A stretch of DNA of 64,000 bases, taken from assembly GCA_030407315.1 (NCBI GenBank), contig JALQPE010002108.1, positions 1 to 64,000 on the forward strand. The letters are read 5' to 3'. The stretch is from Asparagopsis taxiformis. Taxonomy: Eukaryota; Rhodophyta; Florideophyceae; Bonnemaisoniales; Bonnemaisoniaceae. Positions 1 to 10,292 of the stretch are shown in pieces. The position numbers were made by a program, and so were the translations under genes. How positions within the stretch are numbered: the first letter of the stretch is position 1; every line of letters starts with the position of its first letter. A model generated the notes under the pieces. The model saw only the letters and a list, made by a program, of their open reading frames with translations. It was not told the DNA's origin and did not search any database.

Positions 1-270
1 ATACTATAAAAATGAAAAAATTGGACGTTACAGACATGGGTGAAGTAGTATCTAGTGAAGAAGCGACGAAGACTTGTCCTAAAACAAATTGCAGATAGTG
101 CGTTGTAGTATCTTTATTTTGTGGAGCAACTATGACTAGGCGTGAATCATTGCGAATTAGGCGACAGAGAAAAAAGCGAAAGCTGGCCGTGAGCGAGCAG
201 CGGCCGTAGATGCACTTCCCTGTGTCGGCTCGCAAATAGACGTATGGTTCCAAGTGGGTGATGACGCAAT

Positions 271-1190
271 ATGTGGAAGGCTACTGTTGTGGAAATCAAA
301 CTTCCTGAGCAGTATCCTGTCTGCAGTGGTAAGCCGTCAGTGGGAGACCGCATCGATGTAGACAGAGGAGATGGCGTGTACACGCCTGGTGTGGTGGAGC
401 ACAATGGACAGGATGTGGGTGATGCAATTGTGAGGTTGACGACGGAGGAAAAAGGATATTGCAGTGATGGAAGTATCAAAGTGGCGGTACTCGGATGCTG
501 TGAAGCCAAGGCACGATGAAATGGTGGTTGCGGAAGGCAGATTGTTATATGATGCTATCCCTGAAAGGAATTACCCTTGTGTTTCCTACGAACATGTAAA
601 ATTTCTGATGGGAAGTAAGTTAATGTCCGGGGGTCAGCCACCGACACAGTGGCGAAGGAGCAACAGAGAGGGTTGTGGACTACGAAGCGGTGGAGTAGAA
701 TTTCATGAACAATCAGATGGAGAATCTGAAGCGATATCACCGCATAGGAAGAAGCAAAAAGTGGAATCAGCACTTGACGCCAACACATACGGTAGTATGG
801 AGACAAGGCTGAGAACACTAGAAAATATAATGCTTTCTGGAAATGGTAGCGAGTGTCGGCTTGGTTGGAGCGGAATGGTTCGAAATTGTGGATCAACAGT
901 ATCAGCTGGTAAGGTTTTATTGATGCTCTTACAGCGTGCGGTAGAGAAAGTTGTGGAACAGGTTAATCGAAGCACTTTGTCAAACTCAGGTGGCGGCTAC
1001 CCACATAGTGAGATTGACGGTGCATGTACAAGTGGAACGGCTATTAGCGGACCGGTGCAGATTCCCATCTCATTGAGCACTGAGTTATTCCGGGAAATGC
1101 TAAAGGGAACAGCAGAAATCTATGGAGGGGGGTATTACAAAGTGTACCAGGGCTTCACGGCAGTAGTAGCTGGAACTGGTGGGAAGCTTT
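271..1190 (+). pseudogene. Family Y protein remnant (Tudor/chromo-like N-terminus), left copy
   Basis: Two overlapping reading frames (271-519 and 464-1192) read as one decayed gene with a frameshift near 464-519. The first half has a W-x-A-x-V-x-E-I stretch (MWKATVVEI). The second continues with LLYDAIPERN and then EHVKF, which resembles a small beta-barrel reader domain (Tudor/chromo/agenet-like; fold inferred only). The same spacing of a W-A-V-E-I strand, an LL(E)Y.A strand and a V-K-I/F strand occurs near the start of the minus-strand gene at 54294, so I call both family Y. A basic stretch (HRKKQK) and a short heptad-like segment (METRLRTLENI) follow. Function unknown. It converges with the family X remnant on the other strand, the same arrangement as the pair at 44.7-54.3 kb. 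Pseudogene status is likely; undetected introns are the alternative. Confidence 0.45.
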
Positions 1191-1264
1191 GAACATTACG
1201 CAGTTGTTTTCGTGTTCTTGCAACACTATCAGATCTGCTAGGATAGGGCACCGATGGCGAACGA

Positions 1265-1821
1265 GTGTCTGGTTCAAAGCGTAACATCAGCAACTCGGAA
1301 GTGGAGGACAATGAAGAGTGTAGTTACATGAACGGTTCGGCGAGGTCATGTGGTTTGCGGTTGTTTGGTACGATATTGTGCTCGGGAATGATGGAAGCAC
1401 AGTCGACATCTGTTGCAATTGGCAGTAGCTCATTCTGCAGTGCGGAAACAACATCAAACGTGTGGTGTCTAATTCGAAAAAGTAGTGCTGTGGTCCAAGG
1501 TGAATACGTGCACGGAATGGAGCTGCAGAAATGTCCTTTGACATGTGATGTGCACGGGAGGAGCGACGGTGAAGGGAGTCTGGAAGGGTGGAAAAGCGAA
1601 GGAAAGAAATGTTTCCGTATAGAATGGGAGCCTGCGATGCAAAGAAAGCGAGGAAAGGCGGGGGATGTACTGTGGGATCTCTGAGAGTTCATATGCCGTA
1701 CGTCGTATTCCGTGGTGTGGAAGAACCTTGTCGTATAGACAAGTTGATAACAGAAGATGTAGTGAACGACGTGGTAGGGTATAGTGCGTCAGAGAAAAAG
1801 GCAGAGGAGTACATTAAATGA
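1265..1821 (+). other. Possible 3' remnant of the family Y gene
   Basis: Two short open frames (1265-1684 and 1588-1821) follow the family Y remnant on the same strand in different frames. No domain is recognisable, and similarity to the C-terminal half of the 52.9-54.3 kb family Y gene is too weak by eye to claim. It may be the decayed tail of the gene or chance. Confidence 0.2.
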
Positions 1822-1959
1822 TGCCAGCAGTTGGATGAATCAGAAATACTTTAATGCAGATGATGCATGCATTGCAAAGCAGAACTAGTTGAGCGTTGGG
1901 GACTTTTCCTAGAACTACTAATGAACCATACCGATATAAAGTTTCTAATCAAAGCAGTA

Positions 1960-3640
1960 CTACACATCAATTAGAGAAATACCAAGCTCGTCATCCTCCT
2001 GTAGAGGGACGCAATCAGGATTGGAAACGCGCCTGTCTGCCGTGTTTTCAAAGGAAAGTTCGGTTTGTACGATGCTTGAATCGAAACGTACAGACTCATA
2101 TTCTTCAGCAGTGAGATTTCTCTTCTTTCTGATGATTCCGAACAGGCAATCACCTCCCATGAGGTAGTCCCGCAGCTCTAGATGCCCCCATGCAAACTCG
2201 CAAAGGGAATCCATCTTTCCCGAATGAGGTGTAGGTAACTTGCTGAGGGCCGCATTGAATAAACCTTGGAGACATATTGCTATCTGATAACAAGCTTGAA
2301 TGGCATGGGGCTCATGACAAAGCATCTCCAGTTGTGTGCATTGCAGAAACTGCATAACAATATCATAGCTAAAGTAAGAAAAGAGAATGAACATACAGCC
2401 AATTTCTCCACTGGATTCTGCGCAGTTGTAATGTTTCCATTAACGATACCGCCGCTTACCTGAACTTTGTAAGTAACCTGAACGTGAAGCTCGGGACGAC
2501 TGAGAATGAAATTTGAGAAGGTAGAATCATTTCTTGAATACACTTCTAGAGCGTCTTCTCCTGTTCCGTAAGCTTTCAACGTTGTCGGAATGAGTCAAGG
2601 TGGACACATGTCCGACGTGGACACATCAGAGTCAAGTGGAACAGCAATAGTTGCCTTCATATCTCGGTGGATGAGGAAGAATGCTTGCTTGACCAATTCC
2701 ATTTTCATTTGCTTACGGGAACTGTTGAAGAACTGGGTGAGCTGCCGTAGAGCAGAGGTAATGATCGGAATGGATTGTATATCAGACGGTGACAGGTTGG
2801 GCATAGCGGAAAACGAAGAGGATGACGTAGATGCACGGCGTGCTTCTCCTTTTGAACCAGACAGTCGCCGACGCTTCGAAGATCCAACCTGCAAACTCGT
2901 GGTCTGTTCTATGTTGCGTTCCGCCTCCGTGGGCATCGAAATATCCATAGCATGCAAAAGAGCGCGCTGCGAAATGTGCAGCCAAGATGGTTTATCGATG
3001 GGCACAATTGTTGCATTCCGTAGTGCATAATCTCTGAGATAGTATTGCTGTTCAAGTCCTCTTCTTCGCCGGGGTCCAGGATGCCGGCATTCCTGGTGGC
3101 CGAGTCCTTCCATCGTACAATTCTGTCATTCGCCATCGAAATAAATGCTGTTCCGACAATAGAGCGTTTTAAGAATATATGCCGTTTCCCAACCGCAGTG
3201 CCAATTAGAGATTTCTTGGATTGTCTTACCTCTGCATTAGAACTGGAAGTCTGCGAAAACGACAATGCAGCAAGTAGCAATGTTGTACAGGACTTCACTT
3301 GCGCGGTTTCGTCAGACCTTGCATTCAAGTTCCTGAACAAACTGGGATCCACTGAAGTTTTGGTAAGCTCTGCAACGGTTCGGAAAGCGACGAATCTAGA
3401 TGTCACATGCCTATTGTTGAACAAAGAGGACACTAGAGTGGTAATTTGACCTGATTTCTTGATCTCTCCTCGAGAACTACTGAAGGTACAGTGTTTGTCC
3501 CTGCAGCAGCCGAGGTCATGTACCGAATGCAAGCAAGCTCCATTTCAATGGACGAAAGGGAGTCGCGCATATACTGTTCGAGGGATGCAAACTGTTCCTC
3601 AAACTTTGCAAACCTTGACAATGATAATTCATCTCGCATT
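1960..3640 (-). pseudogene. Family X coiled-coil protein, decayed left copy
   Basis: Minus-strand coding segments follow each other in order: a coiled-coil start (3639-3433, MRDELSLSRFAKFEEQFASL), a middle piece (3480-3040), a third piece (3113-2595), and a C-terminal piece (2579-1960) with one intron. The third and fourth pieces share a frame and are split by one TGA at 2595-2597; at least two frameshifts separate the others. Several blocks match the copia-split gene at 44712-52617: TSAL..LTQFFN.SR here against KSAL..VTAFMNKSR there, FILSRPELHVQVTYKVQ against FIAVRKEMLFKVEYEVQ, and LTAEEYE against ISRDRYEE. The two are therefore paralogues of one unrecognised family. No known domain is visible. 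It converges on the family Y remnant at 271-1190. Confidence 0.6.
2350..2459 (-). other. Probable spliceosomal intron in the family X remnant
   Basis: On the minus strand the coding segment ending ...TYKVQ meets CAG|GTAAGC, a strong 5' splice site. A 3' site TTATGCAG at 2350-2351 gives a 110-nt phase-0 intron and continues directly as FLQCTQLEML, in line with the paralogue. An alternative acceptor (CTTTAG, giving 91 nt) would hit a stop at once, so the longer intron is preferred. Confidence 0.5.
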
Positions 3641-3867
3641 TCAGCTCAAAATGATGGGATGTTCCACGTCCGGGAGAGGAGAATTGAGGTGCACGAGCAA
3701 ATTGATTATCCAACGGAAAGATAAATAGAAAGACTCGAGGGAAATGTCTGTCGTAAGCAGACCAATCATGTAACGGACAAGTGCAATGGTAGTGCCGTTA
3801 CGAAATATGAGGGCTGTAACGGTCCTCGGCATACTGAGAAGCAGTGAAACCAGCAATGTAGGCTCGA

Positions 3868-3990
3868 GTTGAAATTTGGTATTTTTATGGTCTGAAATTG
3901 CTGCAGTAAAAAGCGATCTACCATTGTGCACTTTGCTAGATCGCTTTTTACTGCAGTAATTTCAGGCCGTAAAAATTACCAAATTTCAAC
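3868..3990. repeat. Palindromic element P1 (PstI-core family)
   Basis: A hairpin of about 123 bp. The outer arms read GTTGAAATTTGG and CCAAATTTCAAC. The inner arms carry CTGCAGTAAAAAGCGATCTA and its inverse, around a short loop (CCATTGTGCACTTTGC). First of eight copies in the first 20 kb. It lies between the family X remnant and the methyltransferase gene. Confidence 0.9.
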
Positions 3991-4533
3991 TGTACAAACC
4001 ATGACGGCCAACAATACATGACGTAGTATTTTACCACCGCTTATTCTGCTCAGAGACTGTGAAGGTGCGGCACTGGGAAACTCGGTGAGCTTTCGGCCGT
4101 ATACTTTGGTAATACACGACCGGGAATTTGTACGTAGCAGAGCACATTGGTGCCCCGCAATGTTAACGACAGCAAAGCTAACTTTTTTGCTCTGTGCATT
4201 CCAATATGCGCAGAGTGCAATAAGCAGAGCAAGTGATAGCCCCTTACTCTGCAGCACACATGTATAACATTGCGCAATTTTACACACTAGTGCACTTGTC
4301 AGCATGCTGAACAGCAGTACGACGCCATCATCATGCGCTGGAATGTATCGTAGACGACGTCCGCGAAGTTAGTTAAAAGTCTAGACTAGTTTAACGATCG
4401 ATATCCAAAACTAGGAATTCCCAGCAAGATTTATTCGTAAAAGAAGAATCTGATGATTATCGTTCCATAAACTAGTCAGACGTTTCAGTTGGTTAGTTCT
4501 GGAATAAAGCATGAACGATTAGAGCGGTGCTTT
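3991..4533. other. Intergenic, no gene seen
   Basis: Only short shadow frames. No recognisable coding sequence, RNA gene or promoter motif beyond AT-rich stretches. It separates palindromes P1 and P2. Confidence 0.6.
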
Positions 4534-4648
4534 AAATTTGGAAATTTTTCATTCTGAAATTACTGCAGCAAAAAGTGATCTAGCCAAGTGCACTTTGCTA
4601 GATCACTTTTTACTGCAGTAATTTCAGAGCGAAAAAATTACCAAATTT
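4534..4648. repeat. Palindromic element P2 (PstI-core family)
   Basis: Outer arms AAATTTGG and CCAAATTT, inner arms with ACTGCAG(C/T)AAAAAGTGATCTA and its inverse, loop GCCAAGTGCACTTTG. It lies 362 bp upstream of the methyltransferase-SET start codon and with P3 brackets that gene. Confidence 0.9.
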
Positions 4649-5010
4649 CAATTGTGAATCGAGAACGAGTCTTGCTACTATTATTTCTCTACTATCTCCT
4701 TGCCATTCGCGCTCGTTGAAGTTAGTTTACTGGCACAGAGTGCAAGCGACTTACGCACCCCTTCCAAACTAGTACAAACCCCTACTCTAATCCCTGCAAT
4801 ACAACTCTGGCTTCTGTCGCCATCCTCACGTCCCCTCGCGAGATATCGGCGGCGGCGTGTCGGTTCCAGAATTTCCGATTTCGAATTTATTGGCGCCGCG
4901 TGGACTTTGGAGGGCGTGGACTTCCAGTCCGCCCTTTGATCGTCGAAAACTTTCCCCACTCATCTTTTTCCATTCTCCCTGCTCTCCCTTTTCTCTTCAC
5001 CTCACAAGTA

Positions 5011-8000
5011 ATGGCGGAAGTACGACGGCGACATGGGCTCGTCGTAACACGCAGCGAAAATGGACCAACAGAACCGCATGATTTGTACGGAGACGGAACA
5101 ATTCTCTGGGTGGATCCGGCGCGCGTTGTTTCAATTCCAGCGATTGAAGGGGCTGCCACTCCTGCCTCTGATATTCCCCGCGGAACGCACCTAAACTTCG
5201 ATGCTCTCTATCTGTACGGTACCATAGCGGAAAACGGGGACGTTACCCTGGTTGGAGGTATGGACGTGTGCGAAGAGGTATTGTCACGCCCCCGAACCAA
5301 GACTTCAAGGTATTTACTCCGCATGTGCTATGAGTCTATTTCCACGAAACCGCATACGCTTGCCTTGATTCTGTATCACATTCTGGAGAGCGAAAGGACA
5401 ATTCCGTTCTACGAAAGTGTGTCAATTGTAGCTTACATGCGGGACTGCTGGCATAATAGAGAGAAGGACGAAGATAACGTTCCACTCGAAGAACGTTCAC
5501 TCTCAGCGTTCCGAAGGGCTGTGGGCAGTCTGTACAGATTCAATCTACCATCTCTAGAAGCCATCGTAATCGTTGACAGGTGGTTTTCATATGCGTACCA
5601 CCGCCACACGTTTAACATTGTGCAATCAGTGCGGAACTTCACGAGTACTGGTGATGATGGCAATACAGAGCTTGATACTAGAGTATGGGATCTGTTTCTT
5701 ACCAGCTGTGGGATGCAGGATTTGTCGGTATCGTTCTTTATTCCGGTGTACATCAATGAGCGTGATGAGCCAAGGGGTGTAGAAATTTCAACGAAAACCT
5801 CCCAGAGTCCTCGTCCCTCAGGTCCAGTGTTCTATGAATACCAAAACCATAACACACAGGAAAGGACAGCTATTGGACGAGATGCGTACTCCAGGCAAAC
5901 TCTGGCTTGTCAATTCTTTGTTTCACACGTTCAGGAAAGGGCTACAGATCATGGTAACTGGGCAACTCCAAGATATTCCCCGTCTTTCCGGAAAGTTGTA
6001 TTTCTCATGGGATTGATTCAGATGGATCGAGACTGGAAGTTGCGAGTAGAAACGCGCCCACGACAACGGACAAGAACCAGGTCTGCGGCTAGATTGACAG
6101 CGCTAATCAAAAAGGACAGTCCTTTTACGGCACAGCGTCTGGGATATGGGGTTCATCAGGTTCTGGCAGCATGGGATGAGTTGGCAAAATCCTTGGGGTC
6201 AGGCGGTGCAGAAGAGCTCCTACAACCTTACCTTCTTTACGACCAGAGACTGTTTACGTACCACGTCCTGGACTCGGAAAATAGGGGCTTTTCACCGCTT
6301 CGAGAGCTGAAGACCTTGTTGCATGGCAGAGGAGCTGTTCGAAGAGTGCAACACTCGGCAAGCATTTCAAGTGCTGCTGTCCATCGTACGCTGCTGCAAG
6401 ACGCTCAGATGCGCCTCTGTGCAAAGTCATTCTGGGAACACTTAATGGCAATATGTCGCAATGACAAATTGTTCGACCTATCTGTCTCGGCTCCGCAAGA
6501 TATACCGTTCATACAGAGCTTCCAGCCGTCCCCCGGTTCCCCGGTTTCCGGGAGGTTCACGACTATTCCGGCACTGGCGATGGTGGAAAGGCAGCTCACA
6601 GCGTTCAGCCTCACAGAAGAGCCGCAATCAACGCCCGACCCAAATGAGGAGCTGTTCAGAGAAATGGAGACGACAGCTTCTCCAGTGCGGGAATCTTCGG
6701 TAACCCGACAGGTGTCGGAAGCCGTGGCCGCGAACCCGAATAAGCGTAGGCGTCTAGAGGTCAGTACGATCGGTGCAGCAAGCTCAGGGGCTAACCCGGC
6801 TAGCAGCAGCACCGGTCCAAACGAAGCTGATGTGAACTCCATGCGGGTCGAAGAGGAAGTGTTAATTCCTGCGGAACTGGAGAACATGAAAGGATGTTTC
6901 CTACATACATTCAACTGTAGTTTCCGAGACCTTCTGAAAAACTACGACGCCGTTGACAATCCTGGTAAGCCGCAAATCCGGGAAGGTGCTCAGTTGGTCC
7001 TCACTGACCCGCCGTACAATACTAGGCGTATGTCCGGCAGAGGAAACTCTGGTTACGATGTCCTCCGTCAGGAAGAAATCGAAGACACGGTAGCTGAAAT
7101 TTCCAAGGTGACGCGCAAGGGTGGTCATGTTCTCATATTCACATCTGCTGCTGTTCTACAATTGGGTTTACGAGCTCCGCAAAGTGAAGTACTCTGCCGG
7201 CTATCCTATGTTTGCCGTTGATTCGCAGCCTATTGTGTGTACTCGGAGTCCGACACATTTCACATCCCCCCGTATCGTATCACGACAAGTTTGTTGAATA
7301 TGGTGGAGTTGGTCGTACATGCCACCAAGCTCGGCAAGGGGAGAGAAGGCTGGGGGATGGTTAATTACCGAAATGCCGGATACATACCTTCTAGATTCAA
7401 GGCTTGGACAAATGTCATCGACAACATCCCGCGGATCACTGCGTCGGAGACGGTGAAATATATGGACAAGGACAAGAAGAAGGTTACGTTGCGCCCCGAG
7501 CAGAAGACCGTCGCTCTCATGCAAGAGCTCATTGGGCGTTTCTCAAACCAGGGCGACCTGGTTGTTGACATGTTTGCTGGAACTTTCTCCACTGCTGTTG
7601 CATGCCTGACAATGCACCATGGTCAGTACAGGAGGTTTGTCGGGTGTGAGAAGTTCAAGGATTGCTACGAACTGTCTCTTCCTAGAGTCAACGTCGCATT
7701 TCTCCACCAGGTCTCTATTGGGAACTTTGCCCAGCAGTCCACGACTGCCCTACAGCAGCTGGCTTCTGCTCGTCTGGGAACTTCGGAAGAGAGTTCATCA
7801 TTGAAGACAACCTCAAAAGTGCCCATTTCAACCAAACTTCCGCCCCACCTCATCAGCTTTCTTACTGGCATCTGGTGCATTCCGGACCAGCACAAGGAGT
7901 TGACAGACCAACCCATTGATAAGTGGCCACAATCGCTGCTGGGTTTGTTGTCTACCGTGGATATTAAAACCCTGCTGTCAATAGACGCGATGGCACACAA

Positions 8001-8493
8001 TGTATACGTCGCAGCGTCAACGATTCCTTCGGCTGGTGACGGTCTGTTTGCAAGAGTGGATATTGATCCTGGAGATATCGTAGGGTACTATTTCGGGTCT
8101 GTGGTTTACAAGGATTTGTACAAGGCGAAGTTGAAGACTTTCGGTACTGGACCTACTTCCTTCTCGATTGAGCGTTTCCAGAAGTACGCTGTTCAAATTA
8201 AGGATGCAAATGTGAAATGTCTGATGCCATCCACGTCTGCAAGTCCAATCTTCATTGTTCCATTCGAGTATTGTGCGGCATCGAAAATCAACGACCCAAC
8301 GTTTGTGGACCCAGCGGAGGGAACTGAGCGTCCGTCGCGTTCTGCTAATGTTAGTTTCTCTTCCCCCATACAAGAAGTTCTTGATGAGACCTCTGTATCA
8401 ACCTATCAAGTTGTATGCGTCACTGCCAATGTGCCCATTTCAGCTGGCTCAGAGTTATTCATCGAGTACGGACACGAATACTTTTCCGTATAA
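5011..8493 (+). CDS. Beta-class DNA methyltransferase fused to a SET domain
   Basis: The start is taken at ATG 5011 (ACAAGTAATGG), after a pyrimidine-rich leader; an open frame runs upstream but lacks another good ATG. About 1160 residues. Residues 30-90 (WVDPARVVSI ... LVGGMDVCEEV) look like a degenerate ParB-type fold. A long middle region is unrecognised. The methyltransferase follows: catalytic DPPY at residues 666-669 comes before the AdoMet-binding DMFAGT at 853-858, the order of beta-class N6A/N4C enzymes. A SET domain occupies about 999-1160 (GDGLFARVDIDPGDIVGYYF, KINDP, ANVSF, GSELFIEYGHEYF). Between about 7150 and 7262 the sequence reads correctly only in the +1 frame (FYNWVYELRKVKY ... 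VCTRSPTHF), so two compensating one-base indels break the methyltransferase core, leaving open pieces 5011-7221 and 7237-8493. Either assembly error or recent decay. Likely nuclear, modifying DNA and possibly a protein lysine. Bracketed by P2 and P3. Confidence 0.8.
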
Positions 8494-8642
8494 CCAGTAC
8501 CCTGTCTGGAGAAATGTTGAGAAGTAAATGTTTTCCCATCTTCCTTTAAACTCTGTTCATAGAATTGTAGTTCAAGTACGTGTATGTGAGCCAGGAGGGA
8601 AATCCTTGCACAGGTCCCCTAAACGACGTAAAAAATACGAGC

Positions 8643-8689
8643 GTAAAATTTGGTAATTTTCTGAGCCAAAAAAAATTACCAAATTTTAC
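8643..8689. repeat. Palindromic element P3, core-deleted
   Basis: Only the outer arms remain: GTAAAATTTGGTAATTTT ... AAAATTACCAAATTTTAC around GAGCC. The PstI core has been lost. It lies 150 bp downstream of the methyltransferase-SET stop codon. Confidence 0.85.
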
Positions 8690-9158
8690 AGTATAGCTTG
8701 TGGCGCCTGTGGTGCCTTTTCGGCGACTGCTCTAGTCTGAGCTCTAGTCTGCACTCAACACGACCGTTGCTTCAATGATGTCATTAAGCAAAATGGTATG
8801 GCTTACGTTTACTTTCTACAATAAACGGTCTTTGACGCAGCTCGACTGTGTATGATGGTTCTGTACCACACCTTGTGGGTGTCACGATTGTTTGCTCGCA
8901 AGCGCAAGTAGCTCCACTAAGGGAGGGACAGACCAGAACATGTATTCGTGGTCATGCTTCGTGCATTACCATACGGTGCATTTAGATTAGTTCATGTACA
9001 TCCGGGTGAATATAGCGATGGAAAAGTAGAGGAACAACTACATTGCATTGCTCGCTGGCTTCCGTTCCGATGGTTGAGATGCCCGAAACAGAGGGTATTG
9101 GTCCGCGGTATGAGGGGAGATGTGCAAGGCAAGTGCCACAGGCGCCACAAGCTAGACT

Positions 9159-9281
9159 GTAAAATTTGGTAATTTTTTTGGCTCTGAAATTACTGCAGTA
9201 AAAAGCGATCTACCCAAGTGCACAAGCTAGATCGCTTTTTACTGCAGTAATTTCACAGCCAAAAAAATTACCAAATTTTAC
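9159..9281. repeat. Palindromic element P4 (PstI-core family)
   Basis: Full-length copy: outer arms GTAAAATTTGG and CCAAATTTTAC, inner arms with ACTGCAGTAAAAAGCGATCTA-type core and its inverse, loop CCCAAGTGCACAAGC. It sits at the hinge of the inverted duplication around the SET gene end. Confidence 0.9.
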
Positions 9282-9666
9282 GCTCGTATTTTACGTCGTT
9301 TAGGGGACCTGTGCAAGGATTTACATCCTGTCTCGCATACACTTATTTGAATTCTATGAACAGGGTGTAAAGGAAGATGGGAAAACATTTACTTCTCAAC
9401 ATTTCTCCTGACAGGGTGCTGGTTACACAGAACAGTATTTCGTGTCCGTACTCGATGAATTACTCTGAGCCAGCTGAAATGGGCACATTGGCAGTGACGC
9501 ATACAACTTGATAGACACAGTCAAGCTGCGTCAAAGACCGTTTATTGTAGAAAGTAAACGTAAGCCATTCTGTTTTGCTCAATAAAATCATCGAAGCAAC
9601 GGTCGCGTTTAGTGCAGGCTAGAGCAGTCGCCGAAAAGGCGCCACGGGTCAGCTCAAGATGCGCTT

Positions 9667-9787
9667 AAAATTTGGAAATTTTTTTCGCTCTGAAATTACT
9701 GCAGTAAAAAGTGATCTACCTAAGTGCACAAAGCTAGATCACTTTTTACTGCAGTAATTTCAGAGCGAAAAAAATTACCAAATTTAA
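9667..9787. repeat. Palindromic element P5 (PstI-core family)
   Basis: Arms AAATTTGG(A/T)AATTTTTTTCGCTCTG and inverse, core ACTGCAGTAAAAAGTGATCTA-type, loop CCTAAGTGCACAAAG. It is about 500 bp upstream of the ParB-dioxygenase gene start and pairs with P6 to bracket that gene. Confidence 0.9.
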
Positions 9788-10292
9788 TGCCCATCCTCCA
9801 TTCTCTCCATGACCGTTCAATATGAGTTCTGATTGATTAGGACGCAACCGGCGGATATTATGCGCATTAGTTGTTATATTGCGCTGTCCCACGGTCCTGT
9901 TTGGACAACCTTCAAGTGCATACCTTACACGACCATCCACTTCTTCTTTCTCGGCTCCTACTCATCTGCTACTCTCTCTGCTTCTTCTGCACCTGAAAAG
10001 CAATCCCGATCGAGGACTTCCCCCTACGAGACGCACTGTTCCGCTCTCTCTCTCTCTCTCTTTCTCTCTTTCACTCCCTACACCAATCTCTCCACCTCTA
10101 CCTACCTCTCTCTGCCAACCTTTCAGGGATCCTCTCTACCACTTCATTGCCAATCTCTCTGGCACTATCCACCACACTCTCCCTCCCACTGTCTCTCTAA
10201 AGCGACAGTCTATCTCTCCTCAACCATCTCTATTCTCCTATCCCCCTCTCTTTCTCACTACACTTCCGCGCTACCCACTCGGCAAAAACAAC

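Larger units (their letters stand above)
8404..9655. repeat. Complex inverted duplication of the SET gene 3' end
   Basis: Segment A (8404-8641: the last 30 codons of the SET domain plus 3' flank) is present inverted at 9282-9513. Segment B (8698-8851) is present inverted at 9514-9655. In the second arm A' is joined directly to B', whereas in the first arm P3 lies between them, so the arm has been rearranged. Flanks of P3 and P4 (TAGCTTGTGGCGCCTGTGG and its inverse) are also inverted to each other. The second copy of the SET end has substitutions and a frameshift. Confidence 0.85.
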
